Source of the DNA: JALZAI01 sp038207565 | Lineage (GTDB): Bacteria; Actinomycetota; Actinomycetes; Mycobacteriales; Jatrophihabitantaceae | Length of the DNA stretch: 64,000 nt | Reading direction: 5' to 3' | NCBI GenBank assembly: GCA_038207565.1 | Contig: JBBQZQ010000021.1 | Coordinates: 4,666-68,665, forward strand | In this document: piece by piece, positions 42,091 through 50,382 of the stretch | Layout: each line of letters begins with the position of its first letter | Position numbering within the stretch: position 1 is the stretch's first letter | Notes under the pieces: generated by a model | Told to the model about the DNA's origin: nothing | Seen by the model: only the letters and a program-made list of their open reading frames with translations | Databases searched by the model: none | Translations under genes and position numbers: made by a program

Positions 42091-43752
42091 CTAGTCGAAG
42101 ATGATCATGAGGACGACGGTGATGCCGAGCGAGACGCCGCCGAGGATCTTCGGTGACGCCCACCATTTCGGCTTCGGCACCGACTTCGGGTCGGGCGCAT
42201 TCGGGTCGGGGATGCCCCACACCAACCCGCCGAGTTCGGACTCCGGCTTGGGCTTGGTCACCAAAGTGACGAGGACCGTCACGACCGCATCGGCCACGAA
42301 CGCCACGATCGCGCCGTAGAAGTTGGCCATCTGCGCGTTGATCTTGTCGTGGGAGAGAACTTCGCCGCCGAGGTAGAAATAGCCGATGCCGTACGCGGTG
42401 AAGTGCATGACGCCGGCACCCAGGGTTCCTGCGGCGAGACCGGCGACGCCCGCCCACGGGGTGGTCCGCTTCCAGAACATGGCGATGATGAACGTGGCGA
42501 ACAAGGGCGCGTTGAAGTAGCTGAACAGCAGCTGGATGTAATTCATGATGTTGCTGTAACCGGAGGCGATGAACGCCGTGCCGATGCCGATCAGGATGCC
42601 CACGACAGTGACGACGCGCCCGACCTGCAGGTAGTAACCGTCGCGTCTGCCTTTGGCGATGTAGGTCTGCCAGATGTCGTAAGTGAACACCGTGTTGAAC
42701 GAACTCACGTTGGCCGCCATCCCGGCCATGAACGCAGCAAGCAGTCCACAGAGCGCGACCCCGAGGGTGCCGTTGGGCAGGTACTTGTTCATCAGCAGCG
42801 GGATCGCGTCGTTGTAGGTGCCGCCGGTGGTGCCCAGCTTCGGGACGACTGCGACCGCGATCAGCCCAGGGATGATCGTCAGCGCCGGAATGAAAATCTT
42901 CGGGAACGACCCGATCAACGGTGTCCGTTGCGCGGCCGACAGGTCCTTCGCCGACAGCGCGCGCTGAACCTCGGCGAAGTTGGTCGTCCAGTAGCCGAAG
43001 GACAGTACGAAGCCCAGGCCCATGACGATGCCGATCCAGTCACCGAGGGGGTTGCTCCAGGTACCGACGTGGGTTCCCGACCAGCTGTTGAAGAACTCGG
43101 GTTTCGAGATCTTCTTCTGCAGCCCGTCCCAGCCGCCGACGTCGGCAAGCCCGATGACTACCAGCGGCACGAGTCCGGCGATGATGACGAAGAACTGCAG
43201 GACCTCGTTGTAGATCGCTCCGGACAGCCCGCCCAGGGTGATGTAGGCGAGCACGAAGCCCGCCGACACGATGATGGACACCCAGATCGGCCAGCCGATC
43301 AGGGCGTTGATGACCAACGCGAGCGCGTACAGGTTCACGCCCGCAGTCAGCACAGCGGCAAGTGCGAAAGACAGCGCATTGAATAGGTGCGTGGCCGGGT
43401 TGAACCTGCGCAGCAGGAATTCCGGCACGCTACGTACCCGCGAACCGTAGTAGAACGGCATCATCACGATGCCGAGGAACACCATGGCCGGGACGGCGCC
43501 GATCCAGTAAAAGTGCACCGTCGAGATGCCGTACTGCGCACCGTTCGCGGCCATGCCGAGGATCTCGATCGCGCCGAGATTGGCCGAGATGAATGCCAGA
43601 CCGGTCACCCACGCCGGCAGCGATCGCCCCGACAGCAGGAAGTCCTCGCTGGTGGCGATCGCGCGGCGCGCCATGACGCCGATCGCGATAACCAGCGCGA
43701 AGTAAATCCCCAGGATCACGTAGTCGAAGAAATTGACGTCCAGCCGCAGCAC
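42091..43752 (-). CDS. Sodium:solute symporter (SSS family)
   Basis: A 553-residue carrier with 13-14 membrane helices. SSS features are the N-terminal FFDYVILGIYFALVIAIGV and RRAIATSEDFLLSGRSLPAW, then the helix with YITLGGLSGAIYNEVLQFF, and FAEVQRALSAKDLSAAQRTP, close to vSGLT-type sugar or inositol carriers. Substrate is not known. GTG 43752 has GGAGGTG upstream. Forms a pair with the small membrane protein gene downstream. Confidence 0.92.
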   Translation of the reverse strand: MLRLDVNFFDYVILGIYFALVIAIGVMARRAIATSEDFLLSGRSLPAWVTGLAFISANLGAIEILGMAANGAQYGISTVHFYWIGAVPAMVFLGIVMMPFYYGSRVRSVPEFLLRRFNPATHLFNALSFALAAVLTAGVNLYALALVINALIGWPIWVSIIVSAGFVLAYITLGGLSGAIYNEVLQFFVIIAGLVPLVVIGLADVGGWDGLQKKISKPEFFNSWSGTHVGTWSNPLGDWIGIVMGLGFVLSFGYWTTNFAEVQRALSAKDLSAAQRTPLIGSFPKIFIPALTIIPGLIAVAVVPKLGTTGGTYNDAIPLLMNKYLPNGTLGVALCGLLAAFMAGMAANVSSFNTVFTYDIWQTYIAKGRRDGYYLQVGRVVTVVGILIGIGTAFIASGYSNIMNYIQLLFSYFNAPLFATFIIAMFWKRTTPWAGVAGLAAGTLGAGVMHFTAYGIGYFYLGGEVLSHDKINAQMANFYGAIVAFVADAVVTVLVTLVTKPKPESELGGLVWGIPDPNAPDPKSVPKPKWWASPKILGGVSLGITVVLMIIFD

Positions 43753-43877
43753 AGGGCACCTCCGCGTGGCGCGTGATCGGGACTTGCGACCGAGTCGTCC
43801 GTATGTGACGACCTACGTCTGGATCGGCAGCTTCCTCGAAACGGGGATCGCGGTCAAGGACCACGCCGAGGGAATGG

Positions 43878-44543
43878 TCAAATCGCGAGATCGGTGTCGG
43901 GCAGATCGCCCAGTGTCGCGAAGCAGCCCAGGTACGGCTCGATCTCCCCGACCCGCGCCCACGACCGCAGTTGAGCGGCCGAGCGTCGCGCGATCACCGC
44001 GCGGCCCAGGTCGAAGTCGGAGGCATTCAGCTCCACCTGGGGCTCGCCCGTCCCCGCCGTAAACTGCCAGCTCTCGCCGACCAATCGGATCGCAGGCAGG
44101 CCCGCGTCGAGCACGCGGCGGGCAACCCGTTGCGCGAACCGGTCGCGGATAGCTGCGATGCCATCGGTGTCGCCCCCGCCCGGAACGCCGAGTGCGCCGC
44201 GCAGATCCTGCTCGTGTATGACGACGTCACCCATGGGACGTGTGCCGTTCTCGCTCATCCATCGTTGTAGCGGTTCGGTCAGCTCGCCCCACTCGCCGAG
44301 CAGGGTTGCGATGTCGTCGTCCGCGCGGGCGTCGACCTGACGCTGCGTCCACACGCTGTTGTGGTCATCCGGTTCGTCCCCGGCCAGGACATCGGCATCG
44401 AGGCCGATCACGTGCGACAACAGGTCGCGCACGGTCCACGCAGGGCAGGACGGGACGGATTGCTCCGCCTCCTCAGGAGAGATCGACCGGGTCAGCTCGA
44501 TGACCCTGGCCTGCGCATCGGTCCACTCCGCGATCGCGTCCAT
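43878..44543 (-). CDS. Mycothiol maleylpyruvate isomerase-like protein
   Basis: A 221-residue DinB-type four-helix bundle of the TIGR03083 group. VPSCPAWTVRDLLSHVIGLD is the N-terminal signature with a metal-binding His, and MGDVVIHEQDLRGAL gives further ligands. A C-terminal domain (about 150-221) is typical. Such enzymes use mycothiol, which supports an actinobacterial host. Its substrate is unknown. Divergent from the asparaginase gene. Confidence 0.85.
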   Translation of the reverse strand: MDAIAEWTDAQARVIELTRSISPEEAEQSVPSCPAWTVRDLLSHVIGLDADVLAGDEPDDHNSVWTQRQVDARADDDIATLLGEWGELTEPLQRWMSENGTRPMGDVVIHEQDLRGALGVPGGGDTDGIAAIRDRFAQRVARRVLDAGLPAIRLVGESWQFTAGTGEPQVELNASDFDLGRAVIARRSAAQLRSWARVGEIEPYLGCFATLGDLPDTDLAI

Positions 44544-44622
44544 CGCAGCATCGTGGCACGCCGTGCTGGCGCACGTAGCGGCTGGGTCCCGCGTCCCGGT
44601 GACGCCGAGATGGGCGCGCGGC

Positions 44623-44628
44623 TAACGT
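44623..44628 (+). promoter_or_regulatory. TAACGT -10 box, leaderless start of the asparaginase gene
   Basis: TAACGT ends 7 nt before GTG 44636. This supports that start over GTG 44627, which lies inside and next to the box. Confidence 0.5.
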
Positions 44629-44635
44629 GCGACCG

Positions 44636-45610
44636 GTGAGTCCTCGCGTTAGCGTCTTCTTCCTCGGCGGCACGATCAGCATGACGCCGGACGTCGCCGG
44701 CGCGGTGTCCCGCCTCGGCCCGGATGAGCTCGTGGCGTCGGTGCCCGGTCTCGTCGACGTCGACGTGCGCCTCGACCTGCACGATTTTCGGAGGCTGCCC
44801 AGCGCCGACCTCGCCTTCGCCGACCTGCTCGAGCTCGTCGACCAGGCGGTCCGAGCGACGGCGGATGCGGTGGTCGTCGTGCAGGGCACGGACACTATCG
44901 AGGAGACGTCCTTCCTGCTCGACCTGCTGTGGACCGGCGATGCGCCGCTCGTCGTCACTGGAGCAATGCGAAACCCCTCCCTTGCCGGGGCGGACGGACC
45001 GGCCAATCTACTCGCCGCGATCATCGTCGCGTCCGGCCGAGCCTTCCGCGCCCTGGGCGTGTTGGTCGTGCTGAACGACGAGGTGCATGCGGCGCGCCAC
45101 GTCGGCAAGCGGCACAGCAGCAGTCCGGCGGCGTTCGGCTCACCCAACAGCGGACCGCTCGGTCGGGTCGTGGAGGGCGTGCCGGTGCTGATGAGCAGCG
45201 TCGCTCGGCGTGCGGTACTGCCCCGACCCGAGGCCGTCGACGTGCGCGTCCCCATCGTCGTTGCCGTGCTGGGTGGCGAGGGCGTCCTGCTCGACGGTAT
45301 CGAGGACCGCTGCGACGGGCTCGTGGTCGCAGGCTTCGGCGTGGGCCACGTGCCCGGCAGGCTGGCCGAGCGACTGGGCGAGATAGCCGCGCGAATCCCG
45401 GTCGTGCTCGCGACGCGCATCGGCGCGGGGCCGGTGCTGGCGAAGACGTACGGTGCGGTCGGGTCGGAGTCGGATCTGCGCCGGCGCGGGTTGATTCCGG
45501 CCGGGCTGCTCGACCCGTACAAGGCTCGCGTGCTGCTGTGCGTCCTGCTCGCCAACCGCTACGACCGCGCGGCCATCGTGACCGCGTTCAGGGTCCACGG
45601 GGGCCTGTAA
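44636..45610 (+). CDS. Type I/II L-asparaginase
   Basis: A 324-residue asparaginase. The N-terminal nucleophile motif is VFFLGGTISMT (Thr in GGTI), and the second catalytic motif is VVVQGTDTIEETSFLLDLL (GTDT). VVTGAMRNPSLAGADGPANL follows. There is no signal peptide, so the enzyme is probably cytoplasmic. It hydrolyses L-asparagine to aspartate and ammonia. Confidence 0.9.
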   Translation: MSPRVSVFFLGGTISMTPDVAGAVSRLGPDELVASVPGLVDVDVRLDLHDFRRLPSADLAFADLLELVDQAVRATADAVVVVQGTDTIEETSFLLDLLWTGDAPLVVTGAMRNPSLAGADGPANLLAAIIVASGRAFRALGVLVVLNDEVHAARHVGKRHSSSPAAFGSPNSGPLGRVVEGVPVLMSSVARRAVLPRPEAVDVRVPIVVAVLGGEGVLLDGIEDRCDGLVVAGFGVGHVPGRLAERLGEIAARIPVVLATRIGAGPVLAKTYGAVGSESDLRRRGLIPAGLLDPYKARVLLCVLLANRYDRAAIVTAFRVHGGL

Positions 45611-45658
45611 TAGCCGGCGCGCAAGGAAAGACCTACTTCGAGCTTGGGGGACCAGAAG

Positions 45659-45766
45659 ATGAAACGCAGCTTGGCTGCCGCGGCGGCGGGCATCGGGGTC
45701 GAGACCGCGGTTCTCGACGCCTTTCTCTCGCCTCGGCTCGCGCGTCGGGGATCACGGGCTGCATGA
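45659..45766 (+). other. 35-codon frame in the asparaginase-VOC gap, doubtful
   Basis: The 204-nt gap between the asparaginase and VOC genes holds one short frame from ATG 45659, beginning MKRSLAAAAAGIGVE. The ribosome-binding site is weak, and nothing resembles a known family. It may be a remnant or chance. Confidence 0.15.
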
Positions 45767-45814
45767 CCAACGTCAGCGCCGGGCTGGTGGTCCGGTAACG
45801 AAAGGATGCACATC

Positions 45815-46225
45815 ATGGATTGGAAACTGGAAGTCGTGCTCATGCCCGTCGCCGATGTCGACCGGGCGAAGGCGTTCTACACCGAACAGCTCGGGTTCAC
45901 CCTCGACGTCGATCATCGGCCCGGGGAGGACTTCCGTGTCGTGCAGATGACGCCGACCGGTTCGGGATGCTCGATCTCGGTCGGGATCGGTCTCACCGAC
46001 AGCACGCCCGGCACGATGCGCGGCCTGCACCTGGTCGTGTCCGACATCGTCGCGGCAACGAGCGAGTTGCAGGAGCGCGGGGTCGACACCAACCCGATCC
46101 GGCACATGACGCCGGAGGGCTGGGCGGACGGCCCCGATCCGTCCCGAACCGACTACAACTCGTTTTCCGGATTCAGCGACCCGGACGGCAACACGTGGGT
46201 GCTGCAGGAGCGTGGACACCGCTGA
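45815..46225 (+). CDS. VOC (glyoxalase-like) family protein
   Basis: A 136-residue vicinal-oxygen-chelate protein made of two paired beta-alpha-beta-beta-beta units: LEVVLMPVADVDRAKAFYTE at the N-terminus and GLHLVVSDIVAATSELQERG in the second half, ending GFSDPDGNTWVLQE with the usual Glu ligand. The first-ligand His of classical glyoxalases is replaced by Val, so metal binding is uncertain. ATG 45815 has AAAGG 9 nt upstream; ATG 45806 would lie directly on that site. Confidence 0.85.
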   Translation: MDWKLEVVLMPVADVDRAKAFYTEQLGFTLDVDHRPGEDFRVVQMTPTGSGCSISVGIGLTDSTPGTMRGLHLVVSDIVAATSELQERGVDTNPIRHMTPEGWADGPDPSRTDYNSFSGFSDPDGNTWVLQERGHR

Positions 46226-46279
46226 TGACGCTGGCCTGAACCGGCGTTGTCCCGTCCACCCGCTTTCGGCATCCATCCT

Positions 46280-46335
46280 GTGATCAACACGCGCTCGTGG
46301 TTGTGAGAGCACACCCGCCAGCGCGTCCTGATCAC
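46280..46335. repeat. GTGATCAA palindrome 4
   Basis: GTGATCAACACGCGCT (46280-46295) pairs with 46320-46335 at 14 of 16 positions across a 24-nt loop. The arm shares GTGATCAACACGC with palindrome 5. It lies 54 nt after the VOC gene stop and 114 nt before serS. Confidence 0.75.
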
Positions 46336-46437
46336 GTGGGGGGGTTCCGCGGTCGCCCGCGCATGCGCTCCTCCAGGGTCGCTCCGCAGGCAGCGCAGGA
46401 TGAACGAGTCCGGGGAGTGTGGACACAATGCCCTCAG

Positions 46438-46443
46438 TAGCCT
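46438..46443 (+). promoter_or_regulatory. TAGCCT -10 box, leaderless start of serS
   Basis: TAGCCT ends 6 nt before GTG 46450, and no Shine-Dalgarno sequence is present. Confidence 0.5.
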
Positions 46444-46449
46444 GAACAG

Positions 46450-47703
46450 GTGATCGACCTCAAGGTGGTGCGCGAAGACCCCGACCGTGTCCGCGCATCG
46501 CAACGCGCACGCGGCGCCGACGAGACGCTTGTCGACGTGCTGCTCGCGGCCGACGACGCCCGCCGCAGAGCCGTCTCGCGGGCCGACCTCCTGCGTGGTG
46601 AGCAGAAGACGGTGGGACGCGCGGTGGCCAAGGCGTCGCCGGACGAGCGTCCCGCGGTACTCGAGCGCGCAAGGAGGTTGTCCGCCGAGGTCAAGACCGC
46701 GGAGAGCGAGCAGGCGGTGGCCGAGACGGCGCTGCACGAGGCGCAGCTCGCCATCGCCAATGTCATCGAGGACGGCGTCCCTCCCGGCGGCGAGGCCGAC
46801 TTCGTCACCCTCGAGACGGTGGGCACCGTGCCGTCCGTCGACAACCCCCGAGAACACACTGAACTCGGCGCGGCGCTGAAGGCCATCGACACCGAACGCG
46901 GTGCCAAGGTGTCCGGCGCACGGTTCTACTTCCTGACCGGCATCGGCGCCCAGCTCGAGCTCGCACTCGTCAACCTGGCTATGGCGCAGGCAGCGGAGGC
47001 GGGGTTCACCCCGGTCATCGCACCGGCACTGGTCAAGCCGGAGATCATGGAGGGGACGGGCTTCCTGGGCGCGCACTCGTCCGAGGTGTATCGCCTCGCC
47101 GACGACGATCTCTACCTCGTCGGGACGTCAGAGGTGGCGCTGGCCGGCTACCATTCGAATGAGATCCTGGCGGAGCTGCCGCTGCGCTACGCAGGATTCT
47201 CCTCCTGCTTCCGCCGCGAAGCCGGCTCGTACGGCAAGGACACCAAGGGCATCATCCGGGTGCACTGGTTCGACAAGGTGGAGATGTTCTCCTACGTCCC
47301 GCTCGACGAGGCGAAGGACGAACATCGGCGGCTACTGGCCTGGGAGCGTGAGTTCCTCGACAAGCTCGAGCTCGCCTACCGGGTCATCGACGTCGCCGCC
47401 GGCGACCTCGGCTCGTCGGCGTCCCGGAAGTTCGACATCGAGGCCTGGTTCCCGTCGCAGGGCACCTACCGCGAGCTGACCTCGACCTCGAACTGCACCA
47501 CGTTCCAGGCGCGCCGGCTCAACATCAGGACCCGCGGCGCGCGCGGCAACGAACCGGTCGCCACGCTCAACGGCACGCTGTGTGCAATGGCGCGCACCAT
47601 CGCCTGCCTGTTCGATCACCACCAGCAGCCCGACGGCTCGGTCTACGTCCCCGAGGCGCTGCGGCCGTGGCTCGGGGGCCGCGAATTGTTGACGCCGGCA
47701 TGA
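46450..47703 (+). CDS. serS: Seryl-tRNA synthetase
   Basis: A 417-residue class II aminoacyl-tRNA synthetase that charges tRNA-Ser. An N-terminal coiled-coil arm (about 25-100) starts with IDLKVVREDPDRVRASQ. The class II motifs are visible: motif 2 FSSCFRREAGSYGKDTKGI.RVHWFDKVEMF, and motif 3 NGTLCAMARTIACLFDHHQ near the C-terminus. TSTSNCTTFQARR is also conserved. The stop overlaps the HAD gene start (ATGA). Confidence 0.97.
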   Translation: MIDLKVVREDPDRVRASQRARGADETLVDVLLAADDARRRAVSRADLLRGEQKTVGRAVAKASPDERPAVLERARRLSAEVKTAESEQAVAETALHEAQLAIANVIEDGVPPGGEADFVTLETVGTVPSVDNPREHTELGAALKAIDTERGAKVSGARFYFLTGIGAQLELALVNLAMAQAAEAGFTPVIAPALVKPEIMEGTGFLGAHSSEVYRLADDDLYLVGTSEVALAGYHSNEILAELPLRYAGFSSCFRREAGSYGKDTKGIIRVHWFDKVEMFSYVPLDEAKDEHRRLLAWEREFLDKLELAYRVIDVAAGDLGSSASRKFDIEAWFPSQGTYRELTSTSNCTTFQARRLNIRTRGARGNEPVATLNGTLCAMARTIACLFDHHQQPDGSVYVPEALRPWLGGRELLTPA

Positions 47704-48518
47704 CCGTGCGCCTGCTGGCGACCGATCTCGACGGCACGTTGCTGCGACGCGACGGCACCATCTCGCCCCGAACCCGCCAGGCGCTGCAGGCGGCCGAGGC
47801 CGCGGGGCTGGTCGTCGCGTTCGTGACCGGGCGTCCACCGCGCTGGCTGGACGCCGTCGTCGAGGACACCGGGCACCTCGGCGTCGCGGTGGGCGCGAAC
47901 GGCGCCGTGCTCTACGACCTGCACACCGAGCAGGTGCTGTCGGTCCACGCGCTCGACGTGGCGAGCGTGCAGGCGCTGTCGACCGATCTGCGGGCCGCCT
48001 TCCCTGCTGTCCACTTCGCGGTCGAGTACATCGACGGCTTCGCGGCCGAGCCCGGATACGTCCACGACTGGCAGATAAACCCGGCCACCGACCGGCAGGG
48101 CCGTTCGGTCGCACCGCCTCAGATCGGTCCCGTCAGCGAGATCGCGCGCCGGCCCGCGGTCAAGCTGCTCGCGAAGGACCGCGAGGCTGAGGTCGACCAA
48201 TTCCTGCGTTCGGCCGACGAATTGCTCGCCGGCCGCGCGTCAATCACGCACTCCTCGCGCGTGGGCCTGCTCGAGATCGCCGCGCACGGCGTCACCAAGG
48301 CGAGCGGGTTGGCGGAGCTCGCCGCCATGCACGGCATCGCCCAGCACGAGGTCGTTGCGATCGGCGACATGCCCAACGACGTGTCGATGCTGCAGTGGGC
48401 GGGCACCTCCTACGCCGTCGCGAACGCGCACCCGGCCGCGAAGCAGGCGGCCGACCACATCGTGGGGAGCAACGAGGACGACGCCGTCGCGATCGTCCTC
48501 GAAGCCCTGCTGGGTTGA
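47700..48518 (+). CDS. HAD-superfamily (Cof-type) hydrolase
   Basis: A 272-residue phosphatase of the Cof/HAD-IIB group. Motif I is LLATDLDGTLLRRDG (nucleophile Asp), motif II TGRPP, motif III the Lys in ARRPAVKLL, and motif IV VVAIGDMPNDVSMLQWAG. Such enzymes act on sugar phosphates, nucleotides or cofactor precursors. It overlaps serS by 4 nt (ATGA), so the two are coupled; serS followed by a Cof-type HAD gene is common in actinobacteria. Confidence 0.92.
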   Translation: MTVRLLATDLDGTLLRRDGTISPRTRQALQAAEAAGLVVAFVTGRPPRWLDAVVEDTGHLGVAVGANGAVLYDLHTEQVLSVHALDVASVQALSTDLRAAFPAVHFAVEYIDGFAAEPGYVHDWQINPATDRQGRSVAPPQIGPVSEIARRPAVKLLAKDREAEVDQFLRSADELLAGRASITHSSRVGLLEIAAHGVTKASGLAELAAMHGIAQHEVVAIGDMPNDVSMLQWAGTSYAVANAHPAAKQAADHIVGSNEDDAVAIVLEALLG

Positions 48519-48573
48519 CATTCTGCGGGTCGCACGGAGCGCGGCAGCGCCCGTGGTCCGCGCCCCTTCCGAC

Positions 48574-48628
48574 GTGATCAACACGCTCTGCGCGGCCCAC
48601 CAAGACCCCAGCAGAGCGCCTTGGTCAC
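48574..48628. repeat. GTGATCAA palindrome 5
   Basis: GTGATCAACACGCTCTGC (48574-48591) pairs with 48611-48628 at 15 of 18 positions across a 19-nt loop. It lies between the convergent HAD and Bpa genes, 55 and 39 nt from their stops. Confidence 0.72.
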
Positions 48629-48667
48629 CGGGTGCGGTACTGACCGGCGCGGCCAGCGGTGGCGTGG

Positions 48668-49288
48668 CTAGAGATACTGTCCGGTGCCGCGCGGATCCTC
48701 GCCCTCACGACCCGGTCCGGACGCCCCGAACTGCGAGCCGGGCGGGGCGATCAGCTGCCCCCCAGGGCCGATCACCACGTGCTGCTCACCGCTACCTGGA
48801 GGCAGCGCACGTCGCCGCATCTCCTCCAACTGTTGCCGGGCCGCCATCTGCTGCGCGTACAGCGCCGTCTGGATGCCGTGGAACAGCCCCTCCAGCCAGC
48901 CGACCAGCTGCGCCTGCGCGATACGCAGTTCCGCCTCGGAAGGCGTTTGGTCACCAAAGGGCAGCGACAGCCGTCCGAGCTCCTCGCGCAGCTCGAGAGA
49001 CAGGCCGTCCTCGAGCTCGTGCAACGACATCTCGTGGATCTCGCGCAGCCGCCTGCGTCCCGCCTCGTCGAGCGGCGCAGCGCGGACCTCCTCCAGCAAT
49101 TGCTTGATCATGGTGCCGATGCGCATCACCTTGGCCGGCTGCTCGACCATGCTGGTCACGTCGTCAGCCTCCGATGCCTGCTCGGCAGGAGCGCCGCCGC
49201 TCTCGATGGGAACCGGAAGGACGACGTCGGGCCCCCCGTCAGAACGCGAAGGATTGATGTGCTCGGGGTCAGGAGTGTCAACGCTCAC
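48668..49288 (-). CDS. bpa: Bacterial proteasome activator (Bpa/PafE-type)
   Basis: A 206-residue, mostly helical protein that in actinobacteria forms a dodecameric ring and opens the 20S proteasome without ATP. The core is VMRIGTMIKQLLEEVRAAPLDEAGRRRLREIHEMS (read as helix 1 and 2), then a helix with QLVGWLEGLFHGIQTALYAQQM. The C-terminus ends GQYL, the motif that docks into the proteasome alpha ring. GTG 49288 follows CTGGAGGG and is preferred to the longer frame. The host therefore should have a proteasome. Confidence 0.9.
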   Translation of the reverse strand: MSVDTPDPEHINPSRSDGGPDVVLPVPIESGGAPAEQASEADDVTSMVEQPAKVMRIGTMIKQLLEEVRAAPLDEAGRRRLREIHEMSLHELEDGLSLELREELGRLSLPFGDQTPSEAELRIAQAQLVGWLEGLFHGIQTALYAQQMAARQQLEEMRRRALPPGSGEQHVVIGPGGQLIAPPGSQFGASGPGREGEDPRGTGQYL

Positions 49289-49348
49289 CCCTCCAGTTTG
49301 ACCCAGTACCCGGCCGCCGCACACGCGGGCGGGTCACTCGGGGCACTG

Positions 49349-50332
49349 TCAGACCCGCAGCACCACTTTGCCGATGTGCTCGCTCGACTCCACCAGCCGG
49401 TGCGCCTCGGCGGCGTCGTCCAGCGTCAGCACTCGATCGATGATCAGCTTGACCGCGCCGGACTCGACGAGTGGCCACACGGCCACGGACGTCTCGGCGA
49501 CGATCTCGGCCTTCTCCGCTGCGGGACGTGCACGCAGGCCGGCCGAGTGGACCGTCGCACGCTTGGCCATCAGCGCACCCAGGTCGAGCTCGCCCTTACG
49601 CCCACCCTGCATGCCCAGGACGACCAGGCGCCCACCGATGGCCAGCGAGCGGACATTGCGCGGCAGATAGGAGGCGCCCATGTTGTCGAGGATGACGTCG
49701 ACGCCGGCCTCGCCGGTCTCTGCGAGCACCCGGTCGTCGAATGTCTCGTCCTGATAGTTGATCACCACGTCCGCGCCGAGGTCACGGCAGAACGCGGCCT
49801 TGCGCGGGGTCCCGACCGTGGTGAGCACCCGTGAGCCCCGCTGGTGTGCCAGCTGGATCGCCATCGTCCCGATGCCGCTCGACCCACCGTGCACGAGCAG
49901 GCTCTCGCCCGGCTGCATCCGGCCGGCAGCGGTGCCGAACACCATCGACCAGACCGTGCACGACGTCTCGGGCAGCGCGGCGGCATCGACGAGCGAGATG
50001 CCCGAAGGCGCAGGCATCAGCTGACCGACGGGCACCGCGACCAGCTCGGCGTAACCACCGCCTGCCAGCAGCGCGCACACCGGATCACCGACGTTCCACC
50101 CGGCGACCGACTCACCCAGCGCCTCGACGGTGCCGGAGCACTCCAGTCCCAGGTACGGCGAGGCTCCGCGCGGGGGCGGGTAGTTGCCCTGGCGTTGCAG
50201 CAGATCGGCCCGGTTGACGGCGGTGGCGGTGACGCGCACCAATACCTCGCCCGCCTTCGGCTCGGGATCGGGGACCGTCTCGACCCGCAACACCTCCGGG
50301 GCGCCGGGCTCGGTGACGACGACAGCTCGCAT
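49349..50332 (-). CDS. NAD(P)H-quinone oxidoreductase (zinc-free MDR family)
   Basis: A 327-residue medium-chain reductase of the QOR/PIG3 type. NRADLLQRQGNYPPPRGASPYLG is the family signature near the N-terminus. The nucleotide-binding region is LLVHGGSSGIGTMAIQLA. There are no structural-zinc cysteines. ATG 50332 fits the family start and lies 6 nt after TACGGT. It diverges from hutH with only 50 nt between the starts. Confidence 0.9.
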   Translation of the reverse strand: MRAVVVTEPGAPEVLRVETVPDPEPKAGEVLVRVTATAVNRADLLQRQGNYPPPRGASPYLGLECSGTVEALGESVAGWNVGDPVCALLAGGGYAELVAVPVGQLMPAPSGISLVDAAALPETSCTVWSMVFGTAAGRMQPGESLLVHGGSSGIGTMAIQLAHQRGSRVLTTVGTPRKAAFCRDLGADVVINYQDETFDDRVLAETGEAGVDVILDNMGASYLPRNVRSLAIGGRLVVLGMQGGRKGELDLGALMAKRATVHSAGLRARPAAEKAEIVAETSVAVWPLVESGAVKLIIDRVLTLDDAAEAHRLVESSEHIGKVVLRV

Positions 50333-50338
50333 GGCCTG

Positions 50339-50344
50339 ACCGTA
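50339..50344 (-). promoter_or_regulatory. TACGGT -10 box, leaderless start of the quinone oxidoreductase gene
   Basis: TACGGT on the minus strand ends 6 nt before ATG 50332; no Shine-Dalgarno sequence. Confidence 0.45.
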
Positions 50345-50382
50345 GCTGGCGCGAGGGCGCGGACGTCCACCAGAGTGGCGGC

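Noticed and set aside
45659..45766. 35-codon frame as a truncated dehydrogenase
   Set aside because: The resemblance to a GxxxGIG motif is too weak; the ribosome-binding site is poor.
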